Positions 16,126-24,852 of a stretch of 64,000 bases of DNA are shown here, one piece after another. How positions within the stretch are numbered: the first letter of the stretch is position 1; every line of letters begins with the position of its first letter. A model generated the notes under the pieces. The model was not told the origin of the DNA and did no database searches. It saw only the letters and a program-made list of their open reading frames with translations. The translations under genes were made by a program, and so were the position numbers. Origin of the DNA: SZUA-35 sp964351995 (GTDB lineage Bacteria; Actinomycetota; Acidimicrobiia; Acidimicrobiales; SZUA-35); contig CAYGQE010000027.1 in assembly GCA_964351995.1 (NCBI GenBank), positions 1 through 64,000 on the forward strand, in the 5' to 3' direction.

Positions 16126-17805
16126 ATGGCTTTGACGGAAACTCGCCCCGAAACCGACCACGAGGTCGACGCTCCTGCTGCCGCTTTGGCATCTCCGACC
16201 GTCGACTCGGTTCTCGGTACTGGCGATCACAAGACCATTGGCCGCCTCTGGATAGGTGGAGGGCTGCTGTTCCTCATCGCCGGTCTGGTGTTCGACCTTC
16301 TCTCCAACGCTGAGATCGCAGACCTCTCTGGGTTCGCCATCGCTGACAGTCAGGGACAGCTCACGCAGTACTGGTCCCTCGGGCGAGACCTTCTTCTGTT
16401 CGGCGGTCTCATCCCGGTGCTGATCGGTATCGGCACCTTTGTCGTGCCACTGCAGGTTGGTTCCTCCAGCATTGCATTCCCTCGAGGCGCTGCTGCGGCT
16501 TTCTGGATCTGGGCCCTCTCCACGATCATCCTGGTCATCTCGTACATCATGAATGGCGGACCGGGCGGTGGCCGCGTCGACTACGTCGTGCTTTGGACCC
16601 TCGCACTCGGTGTGATGGTCGCCGCCATCCTCTGGGCGCTGGTGTGCATCGCAACGACGGTCTTGGGGGCTCGAGCCACCGGAATGTCGCTCGAGATGGC
16701 TCCAGTCACCAGCTGGGGGTTCTTGGTTTTCGCCACCGGTTCGATCCTCGCCCTCCCCGTTCTGCTCGGCGAATTGATCCTCGCCTACATCGATGTCAAG
16801 TTCGGGTTCCTCGCCACCAACGGCGACCGAGAGGTGCTCGTCAGCATCATGAACTCGGTGAACCTCGCTCCGGCGCTCTACTTCATCGCCGTTCCTGTCT
16901 TGGCCATGGCCGTCGACATCATTGGGGTGCACACCGGTCGCCCGGCTCGCTTCCATCGCAGCATCCTGGCGATCATCGGCCTGTTCGGGTTCTTGGCCTA
17001 CGGGGCCGACATGCTCAGCTTCGCTTGGAGAGGACGCCCGTTCGCCTTCGACAACGCGCTGCTCGTCGTTGCAACGGTGGCGTGTGCTCTGCCTGTCCTG
17101 CTTACCTTGGCGCTCGCTGGCGATTCGGTGGCCAAGGGCAAAGCAAAGATCAACACCCCGCTCGCCGCAGCTCTCCTCAGCGGCATGATGCTGCTCGCCG
17201 GAACCGTCACGGCCATCCTCGGCACCGTTGATCCGATCATCTCCTTCATCGAAGAGGTCGCCGATTCTTCGATCGACTTCTCTGTCGACCTCGCCGGCAC
17301 CTCGTTCCACTGGGGTGTTCGCGCCTTTGTCGTTGGTGCCGTCGCTCTCGGCATCATCTCTGGCGTTCACCATTGGGGCCACAAGATCTGGGGTCGATCA
17401 CTTGACGATCGCATTGGTTTCCTCTCGGTACTGGCAACCTTGGGAGGCACCGTTGCATGGGGAGCCTCTTCCATCGCTGCTGGCTTCCTTGATCAGCCCG
17501 GTCTCCCGGCTGCTGACAGCGCCGGTGACAGCACGGTCGAATTGATGAATGTCATCTCGGCCACTGGCGGTGCGCTCGTGGCTGGCGGTGTGGCTCTGCT
17601 GTTGCTCAACGTTGCTGGCGTCGTCGCTGGTCGAGTTGGTTCCGCTGCGGAACCGTGGACTGGAGCGACGCTCGAATGGGCAACGGCCTCACCACCGGCG
17701 CCCGAGAACTTCGCCGAGGCCCCCGTGGTCTCATCCCACACTCCGCTGATCGACATGGCGCTCGCCGCCTCTGTTGACTCAACTGATGACGAGGTGGCCT
17801 CGTGA
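16126..17805 (+). CDS. COX1-like membrane protein lacking metal ligands
   Basis: A 559-aa homologue of heme-copper oxidase subunit I that is probably not catalytic. Family marks are GDHKTIGRLW (residues 33-42), VVPLQVGSSSIAFPR (106-120), and ATTVLGARATGMSLEMAP (176-193), all aligning with the true CtaD at 20.7 kb. The heme a ligand helix reads LGR where CtaD has MHG. The CuB helix reads LAPALY where CtaD has GHPEVY, losing His and Glu but keeping Tyr. The paired CuB histidines are replaced in AYGAD. In helix X only the second His of HFH survives (SFH, His395). About twelve helices remain. The next gene overlaps by 4 nt. It may be a structural partner of the oxidase, or bind at most one heme ligand. 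Confidence 0.85.
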   Translation: MALTETRPETDHEVDAPAAALASPTVDSVLGTGDHKTIGRLWIGGGLLFLIAGLVFDLLSNAEIADLSGFAIADSQGQLTQYWSLGRDLLLFGGLIPVLIGIGTFVVPLQVGSSSIAFPRGAAAAFWIWALSTIILVISYIMNGGPGGGRVDYVVLWTLALGVMVAAILWALVCIATTVLGARATGMSLEMAPVTSWGFLVFATGSILALPVLLGELILAYIDVKFGFLATNGDREVLVSIMNSVNLAPALYFIAVPVLAMAVDIIGVHTGRPARFHRSILAIIGLFGFLAYGADMLSFAWRGRPFAFDNALLVVATVACALPVLLTLALAGDSVAKGKAKINTPLAAALLSGMMLLAGTVTAILGTVDPIISFIEEVADSSIDFSVDLAGTSFHWGVRAFVVGAVALGIISGVHHWGHKIWGRSLDDRIGFLSVLATLGGTVAWGASSIAAGFLDQPGLPAADSAGDSTVELMNVISATGGALVAGGVALLLLNVAGVVAGRVGSAAEPWTGATLEWATASPPAPENFAEAPVVSSHTPLIDMALAASVDSTDDEVAS

Positions 17806-18440
17806 GTACCGCACTGTCCACGACCAACGACCCCGGCGTTAGCGTCCGGGAGACGCTGTCGGCCGGCTTGCCGGCCGCTGCCCCGGCCCGACCTCGTCTT
17901 CTCATCATCGGTACCAGCTTCGCCTGCGCTGCCGCCATCATGTTGATGGCTGGCCTGATCGGCGTCTACCTGACCACTCGGGCCAGCGTCATCGCATCTG
18001 GCGCCGTGTGGCTGCCCAGTGGTGTGACGATCCCCCTCACGCAACCCAACATGATGGCCATCACCATGGTCTTCTCGGTCTTCATCATGATCTGGGCGAT
18101 CTCGTCACTCGGCCGCGGTGATCGGGCGATGGCCTATGTAGCGCTCGGTCTGGTCCTTCTGATGGGCTTCGCCGTCATCGCTCAGACCGGCTACCTCCTC
18201 ACGATCATGGACCTCGAACTCGCCAGTGACGTACGGGCGCCTCTGATCTACGGCGTCATCGGAACTCATCTGGCCATTCTTGGCGCTGCCATGGTCTTTG
18301 TTGCCGTCATGACTCTTCGAGCACTCGGTGGCGAGTACTCCTCGAAGGATCGCGAGGGCGTCTACTCGGCTGCCATGTTCTGGTACGTCACCGTCTTCTT
18401 GTACATGGTCGTCTGGTTCGCCATCTACATCACCAAGTAG
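17802..18440 (+). CDS. COX3-like membrane protein (divergent paralogue)
   Basis: A 212-aa membrane protein with about five helices related to cytochrome oxidase subunit III. The C-terminal helix SAAMFWYVTVFLYMVVWFAI aligns with the true CtaE end (GLYWHFVDIIWVLIF), but the conserved His-Asp pair is gone. An earlier segment (GVIGTHLAILGAAMVFVAV) matches the CtaE helix that contains FHGVHVTGG. The GTG start overlaps the stop of the COX1-like gene, so the two are co-translated. It probably packs against the COX1-like protein as COX3 does against COX1; that is inference. Confidence 0.72.
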   Translation: MSTALSTTNDPGVSVRETLSAGLPAAAPARPRLLIIGTSFACAAAIMLMAGLIGVYLTTRASVIASGAVWLPSGVTIPLTQPNMMAITMVFSVFIMIWAISSLGRGDRAMAYVALGLVLLMGFAVIAQTGYLLTIMDLELASDVRAPLIYGVIGTHLAILGAAMVFVAVMTLRALGGEYSSKDREGVYSAAMFWYVTVFLYMVVWFAIYITK

Positions 18441-18447
18441 GTCACTG

Positions 18448-19218
18448 ATGTTCACCTGGGGTTCCAAATTCTTCATCGGCCTGACGGCTGGCGCAATTGG
18501 CGGTGCCATCGCGTATGGCCTGGTCACCGGCGGCGACCTCCTCGGGGTCATACTTCTCGGGCTCGTCGGCGACGTCGGCGACCACGTTGGGTACACCATT
18601 CTGCTCATGGCCGCTGCTGGTCTGGCCCTGATGTCCTTCATCAGCGTCTTGGTCCGCGATGGCGATGCTGAGGTCATGGCCGCTCGAGCGGGTGTGGCGT
18701 TGGTTCCTCCCGTCCAGCAACCAGCCGATCCTTCCTATTGGGGTGCCATCTCCGCTTTCGGCGTTGGCGCACTGATCATCGGCCTTGCGCTCAGCCCGAT
18801 CTTCTATGCGCTCGGCATCGCAGCGCTTGCCATCACGGCTCTCATGTGGTCAGTTCAGGCTTGGGCCGACCGGGCGACGGGCGATGTCGAAGCCAACCGG
18901 GTCATTCGTGGCCGTGTGCTCGGGCCGGTCGAACTGCCGATGCTCAGCATGCTGGCCATTGCGGCAGTCGCCATTGGCGTCAGCCGAGTCTTCCTTGCCA
19001 CGTCCAAGTCCGGCGCAACCATCGCCGGTTCGATCTTCACGGTCTTCGTGTTCGGCGCAGCAGTGCTGATGTCGAAGGTCGATCTCAAGCGCAATGTCGT
19101 GAACGGCATCGTTGCGCTCGGAGCCCTGGCCATCTTGGCTGGCGGCATTGTTGGCGCCGCCGTCGGCGAGCGCAGTTTCGAACACCACGGCGAAGACCAC
19201 TCAGAAGAAGAGGGCTGA
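18448..19218 (+). CDS. Membrane protein with oxidase-associated PSYW two-helix module
   Basis: A 256-aa protein of unknown function with about seven hydrophobic segments. Residues 95-98 (PSYW) begin a two-helix module. It resembles the C-terminal extension of the true CtaD in this window, which starts PSYW at its residue 590, so both may derive from a subunit IV/CtaF-like piece. The C-terminus is His- and Glu-rich (HHGEDHSEEEG) and could bind metal. The start at 18448 is chosen because it lies 7 nt after the COX3-like gene. The three genes appear to form one unit upstream of ctaC. Confidence 0.65.
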   Translation: MFTWGSKFFIGLTAGAIGGAIAYGLVTGGDLLGVILLGLVGDVGDHVGYTILLMAAAGLALMSFISVLVRDGDAEVMAARAGVALVPPVQQPADPSYWGAISAFGVGALIIGLALSPIFYALGIAALAITALMWSVQAWADRATGDVEANRVIRGRVLGPVELPMLSMLAIAAVAIGVSRVFLATSKSGATIAGSIFTVFVFGAAVLMSKVDLKRNVVNGIVALGALAILAGGIVGAAVGERSFEHHGEDHSEEEG

Positions 19219-19315
19219 TGTCACTTCTTCCTGGCCTCGTCGCTGCACTGTGATGAATGACACGCTTCGTCCGGCTCTACATCATGACGCCGACTCCACC
19301 ACTCTTGAGAGTTCC

Positions 19316-20719
19316 ATGACAAAGACAAGAACGATCATCCGCTCAGCCCCATGGCTGCTCGGCCTCACCGTCTTCGCTGCTGCTTGCGCCGAGGACAAGC
19401 CGCTCAACACCAACGAGCCGCGTGGCCCGCAGGCTCAGATGATCCAGGACTTCTCCTATTACATCTGGCCGATCATGGGCATCATTTTCCTCCTGGTCGT
19501 TGGTGGCAGCATCTGGCTGGCCGTCAAGAACCGGGTCAAGCCGGAAGACTTCGACTACGACGATCTCCCTGAGCAGATCCACGGCAACGCCAAGCTCGAG
19601 TGGGGCTGGACCGCCGCTCCGGCCATCATCCTCGCCATTGTTGCTGTGCCGACCATGATCATGGTCTTCGAACTGGAAGAGAAGAACGAAGCGCCGGCCG
19701 CCCAGAGCGAATGCCGCCTCAATCAAGATGGCTCACGCTCTGGTGAACTCGACGTGATGGTCATCGGCCAACAATGGTGGTGGGAGTACCGCTACGACAT
19801 CGACTGCGATGGTTTCTTCGAAGATGTCAATGGCGACGGTGTCATCGATGACACGGACCGAGAGTGGCCGCTCGAGATTGCTCTTGACGACGATGATCTC
19901 GTCATCGCCAACCAGCTGGTGATGCCAGTAGGCGAACAGGTTGATCTCACCATCACCTCACGAGACGTGATTCATTCGTTCTGGCTTCCCCGTCTCAACG
20001 GCAAGCGAGATGCTGTTCCGGGTCGTATTCACACGTGGTCGGTCGAAGCCGACGAGCCGGGTGAGTACACCGGCTGGTGCACCGAGTACTGCGGCCTCTC
20101 TCATGCCCGGATGCGTATGAGCTCGGTAGCTCTTCCGGCTGACGAGTTCGATGCGTGGGTCGAAAATCAACTGCAGGCGGCAGACATTCCCGAAGCTCGA
20201 CCGGCTTTGGCTGAAGGCGAGGTTCGCCCGGTGGCCTCCGACTTTGAAGGCTCGGCTCTCGAAGCCTTCTTCGAACAGGAAGAGGAATACCTGGCTTCAG
20301 AAGGTCGGGCGATTTTCCAGGCGCAGTGCACGTCGTGCCACGTCGTTCGGGAAGATCCCACCGATACCGATGGCGTCGCCTTCGAATATCCACAGAACTT
20401 CGAAGCAGCGTTGGTGGCACGCGCCGCACCGGATCTCACACACTTTGCCACTCGCACTGTCTATGCCGGTGCGATCTACAGCCAGTACGTCGAGGTCGAT
20501 GCAGATGATGATCATCTGCTCGAGATTCTCGGCGACACGCCCTATCTCGAGCTCTCTGACGAACTCCGTCTGAATGCAGCTCAACTCAAGCGGTGGATCT
20601 CGAATGCGCCTTCCCAGAAGGCAATGGACCCAGACAATGGGCTCGGCATGCCGGCCTTCCCGCAGTTGACCGAAGCAGATCTCGAAGCACTGGTCGCCTA
20701 CATGGCGACGCTCGATTGA
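19316..20719 (+). CDS. ctaC: Cytochrome c oxidase subunit II with fused cytochrome c
   Basis: Lipoprotein subunit II of a caa3 oxidase (467 aa from ATG 19316), which receives electrons at CuA. A lipobox ends at Cys24 (FAAAC). Two helices (about 47-70 and 97-119) precede the CuA cupredoxin domain. CuA ligands are present: His220 (DVIHSFWLP) and CTEYCGLSHARM (Cys255, Cys259, His263, Met266). A C-terminal cytochrome c domain has CTSCH (338-342) and the Met ligand in GMPAF. Unusually, an acidic insertion near 164-194 contains DVNGDGVIDDTD (170-181), which fits an EF-hand or dockerin calcium loop. A start at 19253 would add residues before the signal peptide. Confidence 0.95.
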   Translation: MTKTRTIIRSAPWLLGLTVFAAACAEDKPLNTNEPRGPQAQMIQDFSYYIWPIMGIIFLLVVGGSIWLAVKNRVKPEDFDYDDLPEQIHGNAKLEWGWTAAPAIILAIVAVPTMIMVFELEEKNEAPAAQSECRLNQDGSRSGELDVMVIGQQWWWEYRYDIDCDGFFEDVNGDGVIDDTDREWPLEIALDDDDLVIANQLVMPVGEQVDLTITSRDVIHSFWLPRLNGKRDAVPGRIHTWSVEADEPGEYTGWCTEYCGLSHARMRMSSVALPADEFDAWVENQLQAADIPEARPALAEGEVRPVASDFEGSALEAFFEQEEEYLASEGRAIFQAQCTSCHVVREDPTDTDGVAFEYPQNFEAALVARAAPDLTHFATRTVYAGAIYSQYVEVDADDDHLLEILGDTPYLELSDELRLNAAQLKRWISNAPSQKAMDPDNGLGMPAFPQLTEADLEALVAYMATLD

Positions 20720-20735
20720 GCAGGAGCTGAACCAC

Positions 20736-22703
20736 ATGGCAATCATCGAGAACGAACCACTTGCACTCCCAACCGGCGACCGGCCGGGTGTAGAAAACCC
20801 CCTTGGTGTCTTCAAAAGGCCCCGGCAGTACACGGGTCTGAAAAACTGGTTGACCACGGTCGACCACAAGAAGATCGGCATCATGTACGGCGCCGCCGCC
20901 ATGTTCTTCTTGCTGATCGGTGGTGCTGCGGCACTGCTCATTCGCATCCAGCTGGCCACACCGAACTCCAGCTTCTTGTCCGCTGATGCGTACAACCAGA
21001 TCTTCACCATGCACGGCACGGTGATGGTGTTCTTGGTCGTCATGCCCATCGGTGCGGCGTTCGCCAACTATCTCTTGCCCCTCCAAGTGGGCGCCCGAGA
21101 CGTGGCCTTCCCTCGTATCAATGCCTTCAGCTTCTGGGTGTTCCTGTTCGGTGGGTTGCTCCTCAACACCAGCTGGTTCCTCGGTGGCGGCGCAAACGGC
21201 GGTTGGTTCAACTACGCCCCGAACAACGGCGTTGCCTACTCGCCCTCGAGCGGCATCGACTTCTGGAACGTTGGCCTGTTGATCGCCGGTATGGGCTCAC
21301 TCGCCGGTGCGGTCAACCTCATCACGACCGTCTTGAACCTTCGGGCACCTGGCATGACGCTCATGCGCATGCCGATCTTCGTGTGGATGACCCTCGTCAC
21401 GCAGTTCCTTTTGCTCTTTGCTGTGCCGGTGCTCACCGTGGCGCAGATCCTGCTCATCATGGATCGCAACTTCGGCGCCAGCTTCTTTGCTGTCGACCTC
21501 GGTGCTGACCCGCTTCTGTGGCAGCACCTCTTCTGGATCTTCGGTCACCCCGAGGTGTATCTGATGATCCTTCCTGCCTTCGGCATTGTTTCCGAGGTCA
21601 TCCCGACGTTCTCCCGCAAGCCCATCTTCGGCTATCCGTTCATGGTCTTCTCCGGCATCGCCATCGGCTTCATGGGTTGGGGCGTGTGGGCTCACCACAT
21701 GTTCGTTTCTGGCCTTGGACCGCTGTCGGTTGCCGCCTTCTCCTTCGCCACGATGTTCATCGCGGTGCCGACGGGTGTGAAGGTGCTGAACTGGATCGCG
21801 ACCATGTGGGGAGCCAAGATCACGCTGAACACGGCCATGCTTTTCGCTATTGGTTTGGTCACGCAGTTCACCATCGGTGGCCTGTCCGGCGTCTCGCACG
21901 CCATTGCGCCGTGGGACACCCAGCAGACCGACACCTACTACATCGTCGCTCACTTCCACTACGTGCTGTTCGGTGGTGCGCTCTTCGGCTTCATGTCGGG
22001 CATGTATTTCTGGTGGCCCAAGGCCTTCGGCTACAAGCTCAACGAGGCGCACGGCAAGTTCAACTTCTGGGCCATGGTCGTTGGTTTCAACTTGACCTTC
22101 GGTCCCATGCACATCCTTGGCCTCCAAGGTATGCCACGACGAATGCACACCTACGACGACGCCATGGGCTTCAACCTGTGGAACTTCGTCGCCACTATCG
22201 GTTCGTTCATCCTCGCTGTCGGAACGCTGTGGGTGCTGGTCAATGCGCTCATCTCGTACCGGGCTTGGGCCCAGGCCGGTCGTCCGAACGTGGGCGCCGA
22301 TCCGTGGGATGCTCGCACCATCGAGTGGTCGATCCAATCGCCTGCTCCGGAGCACAACTTCGACTACACGCCCACGATCACCTCGCTCGACGACTTCTGG
22401 CACCGCAAGTACGCCGAAGTCGAAGACGGCAAGCTGCGTCGTGTTGCGACTGGCGATGAAATCGCTCAGCCCGGTAACGGCGAAGGCGTTCACCTTCCCG
22501 CTCCGTCCTACTGGCCGCTGGTGCTTTCCTTGGCAATGCCCGTGCTCGGCTACGCCATCATCTTCACCCTTTGGCTCGCCATTCCTGGCTTGCTTCTTCT
22601 CTTCGCTGGTCTCTACGGCTGGGCTCTCGAGCCGGCTGATGACCTCGACATCGACGACCATCACGGTCCGTCCCACGACGAGCTCGCAGGAGCAAACGCA
22701 TGA
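20736..22703 (+). CDS. ctaD: Cytochrome c oxidase subunit I (caa3)
   Basis: Catalytic subunit of the terminal oxidase (655 aa), reducing O2 and pumping protons. All metal ligands are seen: heme a ligand His93 (MHG), CuB ligands His271 in GHPEVY and His320-His321, heme a3 ligand His406 and heme a ligand His408 (HFH). The proton-channel Glu273 and cross-linked Tyr275 are also present, as in A-type enzymes. After the twelfth helix the protein continues with a two-helix extension beginning PSYW (residue 590) and an acidic His-containing tail, probably a fused small subunit. It lies 16 nt after ctaC and overlaps ctaE by 4 nt. Confidence 0.98.
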   Translation: MAIIENEPLALPTGDRPGVENPLGVFKRPRQYTGLKNWLTTVDHKKIGIMYGAAAMFFLLIGGAAALLIRIQLATPNSSFLSADAYNQIFTMHGTVMVFLVVMPIGAAFANYLLPLQVGARDVAFPRINAFSFWVFLFGGLLLNTSWFLGGGANGGWFNYAPNNGVAYSPSSGIDFWNVGLLIAGMGSLAGAVNLITTVLNLRAPGMTLMRMPIFVWMTLVTQFLLLFAVPVLTVAQILLIMDRNFGASFFAVDLGADPLLWQHLFWIFGHPEVYLMILPAFGIVSEVIPTFSRKPIFGYPFMVFSGIAIGFMGWGVWAHHMFVSGLGPLSVAAFSFATMFIAVPTGVKVLNWIATMWGAKITLNTAMLFAIGLVTQFTIGGLSGVSHAIAPWDTQQTDTYYIVAHFHYVLFGGALFGFMSGMYFWWPKAFGYKLNEAHGKFNFWAMVVGFNLTFGPMHILGLQGMPRRMHTYDDAMGFNLWNFVATIGSFILAVGTLWVLVNALISYRAWAQAGRPNVGADPWDARTIEWSIQSPAPEHNFDYTPTITSLDDFWHRKYAEVEDGKLRRVATGDEIAQPGNGEGVHLPAPSYWPLVLSLAMPVLGYAIIFTLWLAIPGLLLLFAGLYGWALEPADDLDIDDHHGPSHDELAGANA

Positions 22704-23473
22704 CCGACCTGGCCACACCTGTCGACGACGGCGCAGCCGCCGACGACCCGCATCACGATCACGACGAACACGGCGACCACGCCCCGACGTCGCTCGGACT
22801 GTCCAATTCCAAGTTGGCGATGTGGCTCTTCCTCGGATCAGAGTGTCTGCTGTTCGGTGCCCTCATCAGCACGTATCTGTTGTCTAAGGCTCGGTTCATC
22901 GCCGAACTCACCGCCGGCAACCCGAACGTCATCGAGGGGTTGCTTCCCGCTGAGGAAGCTCAAGCACTCGCTGACGAAGGCGTTCGCGGATCATTCTCTG
23001 ATCTCCCGGAGATCTTCAACGAGATGGTCCTGGAGAACACGGTCGAACCGATCTTCGACATCCCGTTCACCTCGTTCAGCTCGTTCGTGCTGTTGATGAG
23101 CTCGCTTTGCATGGTGTTGGCTCACAAGGCCACCGAAGACCGTGACTACAAGAACCAGCGCATTTGGCTCGCGACCACGGCCCTTCTGGGGTCAGTCTTC
23201 ATCGGTGGTCAGATCTACGAGTTCACGGCCTTCTACCGTGAGGGCCTGACCTTCGGCGGCAGCCTCTTCGGTTCGGCGTTCTTCACGCTCACCGGGTTCC
23301 ACGGGGTGCACGTCACCGGCGGCATCTTGATGCTGGTGTCATTGCTGGTTCTGTCGTTCAGGGGCAAGCTGAAGTCTGACCGTGCCGAAACGGTCGAACT
23401 CGTTGGTCTCTACTGGCACTTCGTCGACATCATCTGGGTGTTGATCTTCACGATCGTCTACCTCATTCCTTAA
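22700..23473 (+). CDS. ctaE: Cytochrome c oxidase subunit III
   Basis: Membrane subunit of 257 aa that stabilises subunit I and guides oxygen. The His/Asp-rich N-terminus (DDPHHDHDEHGDH) precedes LWLFLGSECLLFGALIS. The conserved FHGVHVTGG (near residue 196) and the C-terminal GLYWHFVDIIWVLIF with its His-Asp pair are intact, unlike in the COX3-like gene upstream. An insertion of about 45 residues between the first helices is predicted to be outside the membrane. The ATG overlaps the ctaD stop. Confidence 0.96.
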   Translation: MTDLATPVDDGAAADDPHHDHDEHGDHAPTSLGLSNSKLAMWLFLGSECLLFGALISTYLLSKARFIAELTAGNPNVIEGLLPAEEAQALADEGVRGSFSDLPEIFNEMVLENTVEPIFDIPFTSFSSFVLLMSSLCMVLAHKATEDRDYKNQRIWLATTALLGSVFIGGQIYEFTAFYREGLTFGGSLFGSAFFTLTGFHGVHVTGGILMLVSLLVLSFRGKLKSDRAETVELVGLYWHFVDIIWVLIFTIVYLIP

Positions 23474-23484
23474 AGGGTCACTTC

Positions 23485-23829
23485 ATGTCTGACACCACAC
23501 TCGACGCTGAGGTCACTTCCGACCACGACGATCACGCCGATCACCCCACCGAGAAGAACTACTGGGTGATCTTTGCGGTGCTTGCCGTGCTCACCGCGCT
23601 GGAGGTCCTGTGGTCTTACCTCGGGCTCTCTGGGCCCGCACTGGTGCTTCCGCTGATCGCCATGATGGTTGTGAAGTTCATCCTCGTCGCCGGCATCTTC
23701 ATGCACCTCAAGTTCGATCTCTCGATCCGCAACGGCAGTGTGTTCTCCTTCGTCTTCGCTTTTGGTCTTGTCCTGGCGATCCTCGTGTATGCCGTGCTCT
23801 TGGTGACGGTCGTCTGGCCCATCGGTTGA
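23485..23829 (+). CDS. Cytochrome c oxidase subunit IV (prokaryotic)
   Basis: Small membrane subunit of 114 aa with a His/Asp-rich N-terminus and three helices. The segment MMVVKFILVAGIFMHLKFD (near residue 55) is the signature of the bacterial COX4/CtaF-like family found in caa3 oxidases. It lies 11 nt after ctaE and 25 nt before ctaG, and is surely co-expressed with both. Its role is structural or in assembly. Confidence 0.88.
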   Translation: MSDTTLDAEVTSDHDDHADHPTEKNYWVIFAVLAVLTALEVLWSYLGLSGPALVLPLIAMMVVKFILVAGIFMHLKFDLSIRNGSVFSFVFAFGLVLAILVYAVLLVTVVWPIG

Positions 23830-23854
23830 AAGGTGGCGCTGTGAGCGCTGTCCA

Positions 23855-24766
23855 ATGATCATTGCAGCCGAGGTCTCGACCTCAGCAAGCGTTCCGTGGC
23901 AAGCACATCCTGAGGTCTGGTTCCTGGTCGTCTCGGCCATTGCCCTCGGCTGGTTTGCAAGCAAGGTGGTACAGCCCAAGGCCATCGAAGCTGGTTACCC
24001 ACCGATCTCGCGCCAGCAGAAGTTCTGGTTCGTTGTTGGCGTGGCTGGTGTGTGGCTGGTGTCAGACTGGCCCGTCCATGACGTTGCCGAGGACCACTTG
24101 TACCTCGTGCACATGTTCCAGCACCTCGGTCTCTCGATGCTGTTGCCCGCTGCGTTTGTCATGGCCACGCCGCGTTGGTTGCTCGAACTCGTCATCGACC
24201 CTGAGGGCAAGCTCTGGAGGTGGCTGAAGCAGGGCTCCAAGCCACTGGTCGCCGGTGGCATCTTTAATGCGCTGACGCTGGTTCTGCACTGGTCGGCCGT
24301 GGTGCAATGGTCTGCCGATAGCGGCCCGGTTCATTTCGCCTTCCATCTCATGGTGTTCGTGGCTGGCCTGTTCATGTGGCAGCCCATCATTGGACCCATC
24401 ACCGAGTGGCGCCTTCAGCCTCTCGGCCAATGCATCTTCTTGTTCATCATGTCGATCATCCCGACGGTTCCGAGTGGCTGGCTGATTTTCGCCGAAGGTG
24501 TGGTGTACCGCCATTACGACACGCCAGACCGGCTGTTCGGCATTGATGTTTTGACCGATCAGCAAGCGGCTGGCGTCGTGATGAAGCTCGTTGGTGGGTT
24601 CTTCCTCTGGGGAATCATCGTGGTCATCTTCGGCCGGTGGGCGAGTGGGCAACAAGAGCAGGATCGTCTTGACCGAGTCGCTCGCTCCGAGAAGGCCGCA
24701 GCCGACCTCACCTTCGAAAGCGTGAACGACGTGTTCGAGTCCACCCCCGCCCCCATCGAAAAGTAG
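23855..24766 (+). CDS. ctaG: Cytochrome c oxidase assembly factor CtaG (caa3 type)
   Basis: Membrane protein of 303 aa with about seven helices, of the caa3_CtaG family, needed for copper insertion or assembly of caa3 oxidases. Metal-binding candidates are in EDHLYLVHMFQHLGL (near residue 78) and VHFAFHLMVF (near residue 153), both typical of the family. The C-terminus is charged and cytoplasmic. It is the last gene of the array. A 44-nt repeat found elsewhere in the window occupies the gap after it. Confidence 0.9.
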   Translation: MIIAAEVSTSASVPWQAHPEVWFLVVSAIALGWFASKVVQPKAIEAGYPPISRQQKFWFVVGVAGVWLVSDWPVHDVAEDHLYLVHMFQHLGLSMLLPAAFVMATPRWLLELVIDPEGKLWRWLKQGSKPLVAGGIFNALTLVLHWSAVVQWSADSGPVHFAFHLMVFVAGLFMWQPIIGPITEWRLQPLGQCIFLFIMSIIPTVPSGWLIFAEGVVYRHYDTPDRLFGIDVLTDQQAAGVVMKLVGGFFLWGIIVVIFGRWASGQQEQDRLDRVARSEKAAADLTFESVNDVFESTPAPIEK

Positions 24767-24804
24767 TTCCTGCCTCGAGAGGCAGCGCTTTTCTCCCAAA
24801 CCCC

Positions 24805-24848
24805 GGGTTTGTGACCCTCAGTTTCGATGGTCTCAGCCCCCGGTTGGG
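24805..24848. repeat. REP-like repeat, copy A
   Basis: A 44-nt element in the 86-nt gap between the convergent ctaG and ABC permease genes. A closely similar copy in the same orientation and one inverted copy lie at 27.2 kb, also between convergent genes. Just before it, a short palindrome (TGCCTC/GAGGCA, 24771-24784) is followed by TTTT. Confidence 0.7.
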
Positions 24849-24852
24849 TGTC

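Noticed and set aside
16069..17382. A 437-codon minus-strand open frame opposite the COX1-like gene
   Set aside because: The translation is low-complexity and charged. The plus strand clearly encodes a membrane protein with oxidase family signatures.
16126..17805. The COX1-like gene as a pseudogene
   Set aside because: The frame is intact for 559 codons, keeps all helices and family signatures, and is coupled to its neighbours. Loss of ligands is clean replacement, not decay.
21297..22718. A 473-codon open frame on the minus strand opposite ctaD
   Set aside because: It mirrors the codon pattern of ctaD, has low-complexity charged sequence and no family features. Long antisense frames are common opposite GC-rich genes.
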